Source: Branchinecta lynchi (Eukaryota > Arthropoda > Branchiopoda > Anostraca > Branchinectidae). From it: a stretch of 64,000 nt of DNA. Below, one piece after another: positions 10,980 through 22,602 of the stretch. The translations under genes and the position numbers were made by a program. The notes under the pieces were generated by a model that saw only the letters and a program-made list of their open reading frames with translations, was not told the DNA's origin and did no database searches. Position 1 is the stretch's first letter. Each line of letters starts with the position of its first letter. Where the stretch lies: positions 10,644,518 to 10,708,517 of the forward strand of contig JAKZAP010000022.1 in assembly GCA_023053575.1 (NCBI GenBank), given 5' to 3'.

Positions 10980-12650
10980 CTTATCTCGCTGGAAGTGCGA
11001 TTTATTATTTTTATTATTATTTAAACTAGGAGACGACCAACTAGTGTAAAAAAATGACAAAAGTAATAACAAACATTGGCATAAATATACTACAAATAAA
11101 ATAAAACAAATTCCAGCACATCAACCTGGAGAGAACCCGCAATACAGAAGGGAACCTCACGACAGCCAAATTGGCAAACTCAGCCGCACGGAGAGTCTCT
11201 AATACACTCATCTTAAAGCTCAATGGGCACATCAAACTACCCCAATCCCACTCTGTAACAACGTAGGAACAATGCTTACCCCCTAGATCAGCAGCTTTTT
11301 CAACAGTTTCATCTCAACAGTTTCACATTTCAAAGCGTAATTTTTTAGGCCAGAACATGCTCAGTTTACTAGCTTGGCCAAAGATAAAAGTGATGTTTCT
11401 TATAATACTTAGTAGGTCTTTATTTTATGCATAAATCAGCTTGCATAATTCACATTTGAATACATTATTTGTTTTTGAATGATTTTTGTACCTATGTTAT
11501 TTTTTATAAGCTTATTGCATATTCTGGTACATTTTATAAAGCAAGCTAATCAAGCTTCACAACACTATTCCACAAAGAAAAACTTTTAATAGGCACTTTC
11601 TAGAACAATCAGGTAAACTGCATCTGCGGCTTGGCTTTGGTGATGTCTCAAATATATCCTTTTCTATCAAGAATTGCTGGGAGTTTTTGAATTTCCTGCC
11701 ACGATATCCCAGCTCCTAAGATTTGGATCGCGAAAATGCCAGAGAGGTAAAGACAAGCACAAGAAAAAGGCCGATTTTCGTAGCGCCTTCTAAAGGAAGT
11801 CGGAAATGTTTATTTGTGAAGCGTTTAATACAAAGTAAAGCATTAGAAGTGTCCATTGTGCTTTAAAGACCTAATCCACGCATTCTGTTTACCTTCTCTT
11901 GCTGACGGCAAGCCACCAGTTTATTTAGATTTGAACTTGATTGCCGGGTTGCTGTTTTGGCTCGAGAAAAAACCCACACAGAACTCCTTCTTTTCCAGAT
12001 GACGAAATTTCTACGACTGATTGGCAAATAATTATAAGACTTAATTGAATATTTTATTTATATCTTCAGGAGCAGGCCTACCACACTGGTCTTGGTTTTC
12101 TAATTTATTTGTATTTGTAATAAACAGTTGGAGCATTAGACGTAATTTGTTTTGATCCTTTTGATCCTTTGATCCGGAATTTATTTGATCCTTGGCTCCC
12201 TACGTGCTATAACGGCTGTCCCGGATAATCGGCCGAGATTTAGTCCAGAGCGAATTATTTCAAACCTAGGAAATTTGTTGTGTGTTTTTTTTAATTTGCT
12301 CATTGTTTGACGGTGGTTTTTGTGGTTTTGAATATTTATAGTGGCAGTAGGAATGGTTATCATTGTTTGTGTGGTAGAAAGACCATTTTGTGTGGTCCGC
12401 TTTAAAAGCTGAATTTTGTTACAATAGCTGTTTTCAATGCTTTTCATCGGTTTTGGTTTTTAATAATTTCGTTTATTGTAAAAAGTGTAGGTGATAATAT
12501 TAAGGAAAAAGGAAATTAAGAACAGAATAGTACAGAGAATAGAATTTTAAAGTAAAAATGGAAAGAATAGGTGTCACACTTTCACTGAGAGGAGGGAGAA
12601 AGCTGAGAATAAATTAAGAAAAACTGAAGAAAAAAAAATAATTAGAAAAT
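10980..12650. other. Unassigned intron 4 sequence
   Basis: AT-rich; frames near 11041-11235 and 12181-12447 show no recognisable domain. Nothing supportable beyond short T and A runs. Confidence 0.5.
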
Positions 12651-12658
12651 ACACTCAC

Positions 12659-12704
12659 CCTCCTGGACTGAGACGGTCTCCATAAATACTACCCGGAAGG
12701 CTTC
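12659..12704 (-). CDS. PXN: Paxillin exon 4 (46-nt linker exon)
   Basis: The 46-nt exon has a strong acceptor (TTTTTCTGTTTCAG) and donor GTGAGT. Entered in phase 1 from exon 3 it reads SLPGSIYGDRLSPG plus two bases; the other frames either contain a stop or break the join to exon 5. It resembles the Pro/Ser/Gly linker with a Leu-Tyr-Gly motif that follows LD2 in vertebrate paxillin. Support comes from phase and splice sites rather than from sequence similarity, so it is slightly weaker than for the LD exons. Confidence 0.82.
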
Positions 12705-13097
12705 CTGAAACAGAAAAAACTTAAATCTTATTCCACGAAAATCACGCCCCTCCCCCCCCCCCCCTACAACCGAGGGTCTGGCTATGCAATACTCTTCGGG
12801 GAAACAACACTTTTAATCGACAACTCGTCCCCGAGGGGATACTCACTCTCCCACAATCGGTGTACACTCATTCCCTGCACCTGATGTAAACGGTATGGGC
12901 TCGTTTATTCTCGTGTAACGTGTTTTAGAATTTTAACGTCGCAATTTTGATATTTGTTATATTACTACTAAGGTGTTGAAGGTGTCTACAGATAACTGTA
13001 GGCTAAATAAATTTTGAAGTTGTGGATCCAGGCTAGAGCTAATTCCCTCCCGCTTTAGAGTTTTTTATAGGCATAGGGCTGGTCCAGATGTCAGGTA

Positions 13098-13660
13098 TAG
13101 ATAGATAGATAGATTTATTTGCGCTAAAAAGCCACAAGGGCCATGGCAAATACAAAATAATAACAACAAAACAACAACAATAACAAACCTACAAAAAACC
13201 TTCCCGATATGACAGAGCGATCCGAAGGAATCTTCCAAAACTCTTTAAATCCCCAAAATGTTTACTTTTTAATTTTCTAACAAGTTCCTCCCTCGAGAAA
13301 AAACCCACCCTAAAAATTTCCTCCCTTAGATACCTTAAACCCTCACAATCACAAATAAAATGCTCTACATCTTCATCAATCATCCCGCACAAAGGGCAGA
13401 AATAAGGACCAGACGAAACTCTAATTTTCCCAATATATTTTCTTCTTTGGCCAAAAGGCAAACAATCTCCTCTCAGACTAATTAAACATTTCAATTCTTC
13501 TGGAGATAACCCCGACTTAAAATAAATTTCTTCGCCCCATGCCTCCTTAACCCTATTGTAGAGATATTGCCAACTTTGCAAAGCAGGGGTAGAGGAAAAC
13601 ATGGACCACTTTCTCAATCGATGCCAGGAGCTCTCGGAGTTAAGGGGATCTTATTTTAAG
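13098..13660 (-). pseudogene. LINE ORF2 C-terminal fragment (family 2)
   Basis: The minus-strand frame runs from about 13660 to 13189. It includes WSMFSSTPAL, IYFKSGLSPEEL, RRKYIGKIRVSSGPYFCPLCG and EHFICDC, i.e. a CPLC...H...C zinc knuckle typical of LINE ORF2 C-termini. The 3' UTR ends at 13098 in a TAGA/ATCT tetranucleotide tail. It is 5'-truncated, with a stop just above 13660. The same family recurs at 29915-30625. Confidence 0.8.
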
Positions 13661-13689
13661 GGGAGTGTTTTGCTTCTTCCGGATATCCT

Positions 13690-13885
13690 GAATAGCACTT
13701 CGGAAGGGTTATAACAAAGGTGTGCGAATCTATCGACGGAGCGCTGAAGCTAAGAGCGACCAAGCTTAGTAGTGAGGCTTCATAGCCGTAGGAAAATATT
13801 GTTGTTGTTTTCTTTTGTAATGTGTACTATTGTTGTGTTATGTATATGGCCCCTGGGCTTTTAAATACACTTATCATTATTATAT
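13690..13885 (+). repeat. Probable LINE 3' end
   Basis: A T-rich stretch ends in ATGGCCCCTGGGCTTTTAAA and a short AT-rich tail, the same layout (GGCCC...GGGCTTTT then simple tail) as the 3' ends at 30594-30625 and, reversed, 13098-13160. No coding remains. Confidence 0.4.
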
Positions 13886-14295
13886 TTGACGAGAAAATTA
13901 TTGGCTTACTTTTTCTACCGCAAGGTATGTTCTCTGAAAGTTAAAAAATTGATTGATAGACTGATCTTTCTTTTGTCTTCTGTCGCCTCTTAGCATTTAC
14001 AGCACTAACATAGGGAAACTCATTGGTTCCTTTCATTGCGATTCATTCTTTCACACGACGTCGGCATTTTATGATATTATCAGGGGTAAATTGCCCTATA
14101 TTTACACTCATTTTCTTCCTTTTTTGGCTACAACTCCTCCTCTCGTCGACGTCAATATTTTATGACTTGGCATAACCTATTCTTTCTAACAAAATTTCTC
14201 TAAACAATATTTAATTTCAAAATCATTTCTGTTCTTAGACTTTTTTTTTAAATCTCACATAGACTAAACATTTCTCCGAGTAAGGATTAAAGTGA

Positions 14296-14410
14296 ACTGC
14301 AGTATTTGCTATTGGGATTATCTTATCTCTACTGATATAAGATTAATCCAAATTAGAGATAAGATTATCTCAGCAGAGACAAGACTAATCCCAGTAGTAA
14401 ATACTGCAAG
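14296..14410. repeat. Short fold-back repeat
   Basis: GCAGTATTTGCTATTGGGAT and, inverted at the other end, CAAGACTAATCCCAGTAGTA form a ~115-bp palindrome with GATAAGATTA motifs in the loop. Confidence 0.65.
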
Positions 14411-14616
14411 ATTTTTTTTAATGTGTATGATGGGCTTTATTTTCATTGTTTCATACATTATTTTTGACATCATCCGTTAAAATACCTTTCAACCCTAACT
14501 AACTTACTGGGCGGATAAACAAGTACAAAAAAATGTGTGAACAGGAACAGGTAAAGTGCCCTATTAGTATTTTCCATGACCCTTAAGAAACCAATACGTG
14601 GATGCACTCGCACTAA

Positions 14617-14910
14617 GAGCGTGTTCCACCCTATTTGCCGTTATTACTACGCATGACGTCACCGATTCCGGCTTCTTGGCGTCAAGACTGGAATGAATTT
14701 TTCTATTTACGGCAAAATATCACTCCACGGTCTAACCGGGCCAGTCACGCCACAGAGATCGTAGTTACCACACTTACTACGCTCACAAGCATGGTAAGCA
14801 AATAGTAAACACTATTTCGAGAAGGCTGGAACGGTCAGAGTAGTAACTTTTCACGAGGTCTAAACGAAAATAGTAACTATCAGTTACAATCGTTAGAAGA
14901 GTGGTACAAG
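14617..14910. mobile_element. Second GAGCGTGTTCCACCC MITE, one end decayed
   Basis: Starts GAGCGTGTTCCACCCTATTT and follows the reverse complement of 9758-10042 (ATGACGTCAC, TAGTAACTTTTC); the far end is degenerate. Confidence 0.7.
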
Positions 14911-15962
14911 TTCCCACAGAAGGATACGGGATACTCTTGATGAGTAACTCTTCACGCCGATGAGGAATCGCCGTATGCCTACCGAAGAGCCAGAAACGTT
15001 ACCACAACCTGACCACAACAAACGTTGTTGATTGGTTCACACACGATTTGAGTCAATAGGATTGTAATAAATTAAAATTAAATTAAAACCCGTTTAGTGC
15101 AGGCTACAGGCTGAGTATACTAGAAATGAAGAAGAAATAAACAAGACTATTCGCGGGAAGCGAAACTCAAAACAGAATCTGACACCATCTAACGGAAACT
15201 TCGTGACGAAACTCCAGAAAATCCAACTGCTTTGACGTAAGAATCGACTGACACACCATCTAAAAAGCGTCGCCTCTGCCAGATAACAGTTCCTTGTGGC
15301 AGCGATGTGCACTGATGCTCGTGTACAAAACGAACCATGATCGTAACGAGCGCATGCCACCTACAGTTCCAGAGATAACAAGTATCCAAAGCATGCCATC
15401 TATCAGTTTATTCCGGCGGCAACGTACTGTTATTGAAGCATTATAAGTTCGCCAGATGGCACACCTAGCACAAAGCATCCTCGCGAGAGGATTCCCACGC
15501 TTACAGTTCCACAAGATGGCAAAAGTAGAGGACAGTTGATCACCCCGGTATTCGGCCAACACAGTGAAAACGTATTTCTTAGCGCTTTACGTAAACGTGA
15601 GCATTGCAGTTGTGGTTAGAGCAAAATAACTCTAGAGAGTAATGTGCGAACTTTGAAAAAGTGACGCACTGTCAAATCGCAGCGACACTAGCTCCCCTAG
15701 AGGAAACGAACATCCCTACTGAAACTCAACTAGCACCGCATCTTAGCCTTGCTAGAATGTTCTACGCTCCGCCACTGCACACACGAACAAAGCGAGCTGG
15801 GCGGCGGTGCGACGGAGGCAAATTGTTGATGCATGGGAAGGATAGGTCGGATAAGATAGGAAGGATAAGAGCCCTTCTCACTGCTTTTCGTGCTCTGTCG
15901 AATTTGTGTGAATACTTATGTGTAAAATTTCTAATGATAACAAATGAACCTGAACGTTACTG
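14911..15962. other. Unassigned intron 3 sequence
   Basis: Several overlapping open frames (15094-15562 minus, 15661-15963 plus) have no recognisable domain and no splice support. CAGTTCCA...GATGGC-like strings recur loosely at 15280-15520. Confidence 0.45.
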
Positions 15963-15970
15963 ACCAGTAG

Positions 15971-16193
15971 TCGAGGGGTCGACGGCTCTCCCGGAATGGT
16001 GTACAGGTCCCGAAGGAATAATCAAGAATGGCCAAGAATAATCCGGAATAGTCAGGAATAATCCGGAATGGTCAAGAATAATCGGGAATGGTTAGGAATA
16101 ATCCGGAATGGCCAGGAATAATCCGGAATGGTCAGGAATATTCCATTATTCCGGAATGGTGTACATAAAAAACGAGAGTCGTCCACCCCTCGA
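15971..16193. mobile_element. TCGAGGGG inverted-repeat element carrying a 20-bp minisatellite
   Basis: Ends TCGAGGGGTCGACGGCTCTC and, inverted, GAGAGTCGTCCACCCCTCGA. Inside are about seven GGAATGGTCAGGAATAATCC units (16015-16165). CAGTAG flanks both ends (15965-15970, 16194-16199). Confidence 0.75.
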
Positions 16194-16199
16194 CAGTAG

Positions 16200-16518
16200 T
16201 AGGGTTGCCACATGTCGAACGATAGTGTCAATTGTCACTCTATTTTGGTTTTTGTCACTCTTGTCCTACGTCGGACATAAATCACTCTATTTCAGAAAAT
16301 GACAAAACCTGTGACAAAATGTGTAATTTTTGCAGCAGGGATTCCGACCAGAAGTGACTATTTCAAGTTTTTTCACGAAAGTAAAATTAAGATGTGTCAT
16401 TTCTACAGATGGATTCCGACCAAAAGTGAACATTTCATGAAAATAAATTTCACTCCCAGTTCACTCTCTGTTTTTGGCCAAAAGTCACTCTCTAAATATT
16501 TTTAATGTGGCAACACTG
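16200..16518. mobile_element. hAT-like element with GTTGCCACAT ends
   Basis: Left end TAGGGTTGCCACAT, right end ATGTGGCAACACTG. ACCAGTAG follows the right end (16519-16526) and also occurs at 15963-15970, just before the nested TCGAGGGG element, so the original 8-bp duplication was split by that insertion. No transposase frame. Confidence 0.75.
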
Positions 16519-16849
16519 ACCAGTAGTCGACTCACAGCAAGTGGGTGAAAATGGAACTGTTCAAAGTTAAAGCACACCTAGAACTATATACAGTTTATGT
16601 CCCAGTTTTTAAATACTGTAAAACTGGGCTGTTTTTTTGACAAATTATACACGGCTTTGGCTGTTATAAGTATTTGTCCATGCTCACTGGCTTCTAGCAC
16701 GATCATGGCAAAATTCAGATAACCGCGTCGATAGTATGATACCCGAACCTCATTCTGAGCATGTCACGCATGAAAAATAGCGAAACGCGGCAAGTGTGAA
16801 AATCAATGAGGTGTTATTAACGCCTTTACATGCGGTATAACTAATATAG

Positions 16850-17075
16850 TGCACGTCACTAAATTCCGGATTTCGGCTGCGCTCCTTCCCCCCTCGATGG
16901 TCGGATGGGGCAAGTGACTATTTCCAAGTTAGCCTGGTCGGGTCACTAATATGCCTCCTAAGTTTCATCGTCCTGGCACATCCGGAAGTACCCTAACTCG
17001 CAAACACCGGACTGACCGACCGACGGAAAAGTGATCGGTATATGGCACTTGGCCGGAAGGCAAGAGCCATAAAAA
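16850..17075 (-). repeat. Family B fragment with its terminal hairpin
   Basis: Reverse complement of the start of 42066-43493: ATGGCACTTG hairpin, GATCACTTTTCCGTCGGTCG, GTACTTCCGGATGTGCCAGG, then the GATGAAACTTAGG box. Confidence 0.7.
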
Positions 17076-17299
17076 CAAAAACATTGGCTAGCTGTAGAAA
17101 GTAGCCATGCTTAACTCTACCCAGAACGTAACAGAGATCTGAAGCCATATTGAGTAGAGGTACACTAGTAGTAAGTTTTCAGACCCAACCAACCTCCTCC
17201 CCAGGGATTGTCTCCCTTTAGCTTGTAGCAGGAGTAAGTTGGAAACCTCAGCATATATATATATATACTACACTGGTATACTAACAAGAAAAAATAAGC

Positions 17300-17612
17300 A
17301 TCAGGAATACATTTCCGATAGTCTGTCCGACGCAAACGAGCTGGAGCAACGCGGAACATCACAATTCGTTACCTCTACAAACAGCTATATCGCAGTAGAG
17401 CCTCAGAGAAGAAATTTCTAGAGTACCAGCTGATTGGTTGTCTACCATTGTGACGTTACATGTGTCGCGTTACAGACAGGGTCGTGCACGCCTGCTAGTG
17501 TTTTCTTCTAATATGCGCAGCGGCGAAGAGGGAAGTAGACGGGCGTCAACTCAAAAGCTCAGCAGGTACCTCTAGCTGTGCTCAGTTTTGTCGGGGTTTC
17601 CATAGTCGCTGC
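17300..17612 (+). repeat. Family I repeat
   Basis: Reverse complement of 47068-47333: shared ATTGGTTGTCTACC, GTAGACGGGC, CGCAGCGG.GAAGAGGGAAG and CGCTGCATGG. Non-coding; its function is unknown. Confidence 0.65.
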
Positions 17613-17656
17613 ATGGAACTAAAGGCGGTTGTTCTATTGGGTTATTTGTTCTTGAT

Positions 17657-17911
17657 ACAGTAGAGGTGTGTTTCTGTGAACAGTTACTTTTGTTCTAGTT
17701 TAATACTCTTTCTTATACAAAACAACTTTAACGTGCTTGACTACGTGAAAGCATCTTTGTAAAGGAATGGGCCTGTGGGGGGGGGGGGTCTAAATGGTAG
17801 AATGAAGATCCAAAATACCTATTCAGGTGTTTGTCAGACACAGCAAGTGCATGAAATGGCAAAGTCCAAAGTCAACAAACGTTCACATCAGCATATCTCT
17901 ACTGTACTACG
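17657..17911 (-). mobile_element. TA-flanked MITE (family J)
   Basis: TA-CAGTAGAGGTGTG ... CATATCTCTACTG-TA: inverted ends with a TA duplication, as in Tc1/mariner-derived MITEs. GACTTTGGACTTTGCCATTT (reverse strand) is shared with 60840-61054. Confidence 0.75.
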
Positions 17912-18037
17912 TTACTTTTCTAATCGCCCAAAATATCCCAACAGCAGAAAAAGAAAAGCCAAACGTTGATAACTCAATTGATTCAAATAATAAATCTCAA
18001 TAATAATTATCATTGAAAAATCAATGAGGTTATTTAC

Positions 18038-18134
18038 CTTTGCTATGTCGAGCATTATTCAGGTCGTGTAAAAGATTATCCAATTCGGAGGGGTGGTTCC
18101 CGCCTCTAGCACGTTGAGTATTCTCGTAGATCAC
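18038..18134 (-). CDS. PXN: Paxillin exon 3 (LD2-type motif)
   Basis: The 97-nt exon has acceptor TTCTTTCAG and donor GTAAAT. It reads VIYENTQ and ends SELDNLLHDLNNARHSKG. SELDNLLHDLN matches vertebrate LD2 (SELDRLLLELN), the FAK/vinculin-binding helix; the Leu, Asp and Leu-Leu positions are kept. It starts in phase 0, exactly continuing exon 2, and leaves one base for exon 4. Tyr41 sits in YENT. A TA-flanked MITE lies about 130 bp from the donor, inside intron 3. Confidence 0.92.
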
Positions 18135-18464
18135 CTGAAAGAAGTATCTCATCAAATAACAATGATTGTGATGCAAGAGCAAGACTTTGGTTTTGTCCTC
18201 GTTTTTTTTTGTTTCCTATGTCGACGATTTCATTTTATTCCTGGTAACTGGTAAGGGTCTAACGTGTGCGGTTGTTACAGAAAGTGTGGACCTTACGCCG
18301 GATTGATAAATATGACATTACATTTTGGAAAGCTCCGTAGAACTCTTGCCTGGGGCCAAAAAGGATGTTTTTTGCTTGTCCTCGAGCCAGAGCCTACAGT
18401 GTGCGAAGTGAAGTGGAGTAATATAGCCCATGTCAGACAGGACTATTTGAAGTTGATAGTCCAG

Positions 18465-18757
18465 CTAGTCTCGCACCCAAGTTGAAATCAGTTCAACTTT
18501 CGAGGGTACTAGCCAATCAGATTATTTTGGGGAATACTGGGGAATATTCTAATTGGCTAGTTTCGAACCAAGCCCAATAGATAAAATCACATCCACTCCT
18601 TGCTGTCTTGAAAACCGAAAGCGAATTTAGGTCATTTTTCTTCGGTCTGACGAGTTCAGCGTTAGCCAATCGGAACATGCCTGAGAATTCCCCTAAGTAA
18701 TGTGATTGGCTAGTACCCAGAAAAGTTGAACTTATTTCAACTTCGGTGCAAGACTAG
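18465..18757. mobile_element. MITE with ~60-bp inverted ends
   Basis: Ends CTAGTCTCGCACCCAAGTTG and, inverted, CAACTTCGGTGCAAGACTAG; homology runs on through GTTCAACTTTTC and GGGTACTAGCCAATCA. 293 bp, no coding; target duplication unclear. Confidence 0.8.
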
Positions 18758-18863
18758 ATGGTACCCGAAACTGGCAACAGTATCGATTGCGAACGGCAGA
18801 ACCAGCTAATTTTCGGTCTCAGAGCGATTTCTGGAACTGGCTGGTACCAAGTATTAGTTAAAA

Positions 18864-19215
18864 CGGGTGCGCGCCCCTACATAGACACGACGCTACGTAG
18901 ACACGTCAGTAAGTGGACAAAATCCGATGCTACATGGACAAATTCCCCGACACTACGCGGGCAAAAAAAAACGACACTACGTCGACACGACGGTACATCG
19001 AACGACGCTACGTAGACACGACGGTACGTGGAAAGACACTACGTAGACACGAAGGTACATCGAACGACACTACGTGGACACGTCACTACGAGGACAAAAT
19101 CCGACACTACGTCGAAAATCAAAAGTGTCTACGTAGTGTCGGTACTTGTACCGTCGTGTCTATGTAGTGTCGGTACTTGTACCGTCGTGTCCATGTAGTG
19201 TCGGTACTTGTACCG
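18864..19215. repeat. Family H minisatellite, inverted halves
   Basis: Many copies of ACACTACGTAGACACGACGG-like units run to about 19115, then turn to the reverse complement (GTGTCTACGTAGTGTCGGTA) to 19215. The array can fold on itself. Open frames are repeat artefacts. Confidence 0.75.
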
Positions 19216-19544
19216 TCGTATTCATGTTAAAACCGGTTGTGGATGGCCTTAAGAGAATTCTACGTGACATTAACGGTAGGATAGACGACCGTTCTCCCTG
19301 CCGGCTTTTCAGCACTTTCATCAACACGTTGGGGAAATATCAAATTACTGAATTGATTTGGTGCCGAAAATCTGACCGGGAATTCCAGCCCGCGGTCGAC
19401 CGGCCGTGATCATCTATCCAAATCATAAGAATAAAGGTACACATGGCTCAGGCTACAGTAAAGACAGATAACCAACTTCCGGACAAGATGTTGGCTAACA
19501 GGAATCCATCCTGCGATGGATCGTCCCATCATTCCGTCCAAATA

Positions 19545-20430
19545 AACAAGACCAAAGGTTCGACGGGATCCCAAAAAATCGACAATCCAGACGGTCGTGT
19601 CTTATATATTTCTGGTCTTCGCTATACACCTTTGACACGTTACTACTGAACCCGATTAATGTGCTTGTCACTGTGTACTAATTTTAAGTCTATTTAGTGT
19701 GTTTTTTATTTATATGAAAAGAATGTTGTCGTGTTTATTTACATTGTTTTGTTTAAGTGTTTTAATATGTATATTTTACTTTTGTGTTTTATTCATACTC
19801 CGCTGTTACGCAAAAACCGGGTCATAAATAAATAAATAAATAAAAAAATATTTATCCACAATCAACCCTCGAAAATGAAAAAAAATTGCTAAGTCTTTTA
19901 TCAAATTACAGCCAATCAACTAATCAGATCGGAAAACCAAATTCAGATATTGATTCGGCATGCATTTTTACCCCTATAATTCATCTCTCATCGACGTTAG
20001 GAAAGTCTCGAACATCTAATCAAATTGACGAGGCATTTTTGTTCCTACCAAACTTCCGATTTAACCAGATTCCGGGTAAACTTATTGTCCGGCGAGAAAC
20101 TTAGTTTCAGATTTGGGTTCAGCATGTCTCCTCAGTCCTCATCCTATATTCGACTATCTCATTGGGTTTTAAAAACCGGTTTCGGCCCGATTCCGGGCGA
20201 ACAACTTGTCCAGCAAAAAAAAAAAGAGTTTAAAACGATTTCAGCATGTCTCATTACCCTCTAATAAATTTCAGATAGAACTTCTCTTTTTAGCAAATTT
20301 TTCGGTTTTGGCCAAATTCCGGGTGAACTACTGGTCCGGCGAGAGAATAAATTTCGTATTCGGGTTCACCTCGTCTTCTTATCCTTCCATCGACTATCTC
20401 ATTGGCTTTTAAAACTTTTCGCGCCTTAAT
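19545..20430 (+). mobile_element. Family A element, interrupted and right-truncated
   Basis: Left end AACAAGACCAAAGGTTCGAC, GGGATCCC at 19545-19610; core units resume at about 19860 and stop near 20430 before the right end. Confidence 0.65.
19640..19855 (+). repeat. Possible retroelement 3' end with AAAT tail
   Basis: T-rich sequence ends at AAATAAATAAATAAATAAA (about 19826-19845). It appears to be inserted within family A copy 19545-20430. Confidence 0.4.
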
Positions 20431-20904
20431 TTGAAACCTGCGCCAAAACCACATCTAATTTGGGTAGACAAGGAGTGCAGGTCGATCTTTTATTAGCCTG
20501 TCCATGGTTCAAGGTGTGTAGTAATGATAGGTTACCATTTTAGTCTACCATTTTAGTCCATTGTGATTTGTGAGTTCTCGACCTTCCCACTCCGAAGTGG
20601 GTACTGCACCACGGGGTCACGTGAAACCGGGCCGTATGACAATGCTGGCGGTCTGTAAAGCTCCTGTGGTTTAAGGTTTTGCGACTTCGACTAACTAGTT
20701 ACGGACATCCAAAGCGCATCCACGACGTGAGTGGAAAACGATCTTGGAAAGTTGTACAACTGGATCGGCTTTCCGTGAATTCATGAGCGCAGCGAATTTT
20801 CGTTTGCTTTCGGTAAGCAAGCCTCTGAGAACGCCAGCGACTGCGAGGTCCTTGGAAGTATGAAGTCTGTGCCGGGTTCGACGGGTTGCAGAGATTTATT
20901 CAAC

Positions 20905-21895
20905 ATAAGGAACGAAACTGGAGGAAATCCGGCCGCAAAAACCTGGTCGTCTGTTCCCAGCATTGCAGGACTTCCGGCACCATCATCAAATCCGTCCGCT
21001 AAAGCAGATATTTTTTAACTTAAAGTACAATCGGCACTAATTATGCTTTATTTTTAAAAAAATGCCTTGCAAATAATAGTTTCCAGCCTACCCTAGGTAG
21101 CACTTCATAAATAGGCCGTTTTCTTGTTATCGCTTGTCATTACCTCTTCGCCTCCTCGGCGAAGACGATTTCTGAGATTGTACTTGCAAGGCGCGAAAAT
21201 TCAAAAACTCTCGATCCCACACGAAAATCGATAATTTATAGTGCTGAGCTGGTGTTCAGTTATAAGAGAGTATCATAGCTACTAAAACCAACATTCTCTA
21301 TAGCTCGCAGGTTGCACAAACTCTATCGGACGAAACAGACAGTTTGTAGTACCAAAGAAAAGTTTTCATTCCGGATGTGAAGTGCCAAAATACTTGCAGC
21401 TCCGTCCAGATTGTGCAAGAAATTCCCAGTTAATAGAATACCACAAATGGAATTATTTAATAATCAAGATAATGCGAGTATATAATACCAACAAATGGAC
21501 AAGAAAAAGAAACTCCGCTTACATTTGTCAAAGCTAGTAAACTGGAGAACGGCAGACAGCAAAAAAAAAAGCCATACGGTACAAATGCCAAAAAAAACTG
21601 TTTAGGAATCGGCTGACGTCTCATGTAATATCGCATTCTAGGGGGCGGTATATGACATTATAACAGTTTGATCTGCCCCTTGTACTTTAATGAATTAAAG
21701 TGGTAAAAACCTGGTCAAGGAAGCCTATCCGCAGCATCAGCTGATTCATCGCGGACTTGAACGCAGTCCGAATTTTCGCAGTAGAAATTTGTCCAAGTTT
21801 ACATGAATGAAAACAGAGAAATCCGGCCGAAAAACCTGATCGTCAGTCGGCCGCATGCAGGATTTTCGTCACCACCATCAAATCCGTACGGGAAA
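20905..21895 (+). repeat. Dispersed direct repeats of ~90 bp
   Basis: 20910-21003 and 21805-21897 share AAATCCGGCCG.AAAA.CCTG, GGTCGTC and CATCAAATCCGT. Weaker echoes (AAAATCCGGCC) are at 22035 and 23235. The rest of 20431-22100 shows nothing I can name. Confidence 0.5.
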
Positions 21896-22109
21896 GCACA
21901 AACGAAAGTGGAAAAATCGGGTAAAATAAACCTGATGGCCTGTCTGCAACTACCATCGTGGCCGATCGTTCACGAGCTTGAATTCTTGACAGGATTTTGG
22001 GCCATACAAAAATTGTACAACATATGAATGAAAGCGGAGAAAATTCGGCCTTAAAACACGGCTGCACCATAGAAATGGACAGGTGAGGAAAGGGATTTTC
22101 TAATCTTAC

Positions 22110-22210
22110 CTGTTCACCCTTATGATACTCGAACGTCTCTGAAAGCACGTGCTTGCCGCTGACGTTTGGGCTAGGTTCCACGGTCTTCTGTAAGTCGGCC
22201 AAAAGGGCAT
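22110..22210 (-). CDS. PXN: Paxillin exon 2 (LD1 motif)
   Basis: The 101-nt exon has acceptor CTCTTCCAG and donor GTAAGA. It reads DALLADLQKTVEPSP and continues to ...FEYHKGEQ. DALLADL completes the LD1 motif begun in exon 1; in vertebrates LD1 binds vinculin, actopaxin and ILK-associated proteins. Tyr33 (EYHKG) lies at about the place of the vertebrate Tyr31 phosphosite, but the context is not a clear YxxP Crk site. The exon starts in phase 1 and ends in phase 0. Confidence 0.92.
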
Positions 22211-22308
22211 CTGGAAGAGAAAACTAGCGTCAGTATCAGATTAACAATGATTTTTTCGAACGGAATTTATCGTTTGTAGTATTTAGTTCAATATATGTCA
22301 GTTCTTTC

Positions 22309-22602
22309 CTATGAAAAATTTGTAGCCTGCTTAGTTGTATGATAGTTGTACGAAAAAGCTGCATGAAAGCTGCACGATCTGTAAAGAATACTATCATTTA
22401 ATATACCTCAGACTGTGCAAATCTTAGGAAAGTAGTATCCAGTAGCATCCCGTCTTGCTATATTAGCGTCCAGTCTTACTAATAGTAGCATGCAGTAATA
22501 CGGTAGCCTCGAGACAGAAGCATGTAGTAGCATCAATTCCTACTGCATGCTACTTTTTCGTACAACTTCATGCTACTATTTTGAGTTAAAGTTTTCATCG
22601 GG
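22309..22602 (+). mobile_element. TAGCATG-rich MITE, second copy
   Basis: Matches 7648-7949 end to end (CCTATGAAAAATTTGTAGCC ... TTTTCATCGGG). GTTCTTT/GTTCTAT beside the ends is a possible imperfect target duplication. Confidence 0.65.

Noticed and set aside
13189..13617. Stand-alone host zinc-finger gene
   Set aside because: The CPLC...H...C motif, the truncation and the simple-repeat tail fit a LINE ORF2 fragment, and the same sequence recurs at 30163-30462.
18758..19409. Frames with DTTSTRR.. and VVSVLVPSC repeats (also 56362-56878)
   Set aside because: Translations of the family H minisatellite; no independent support.
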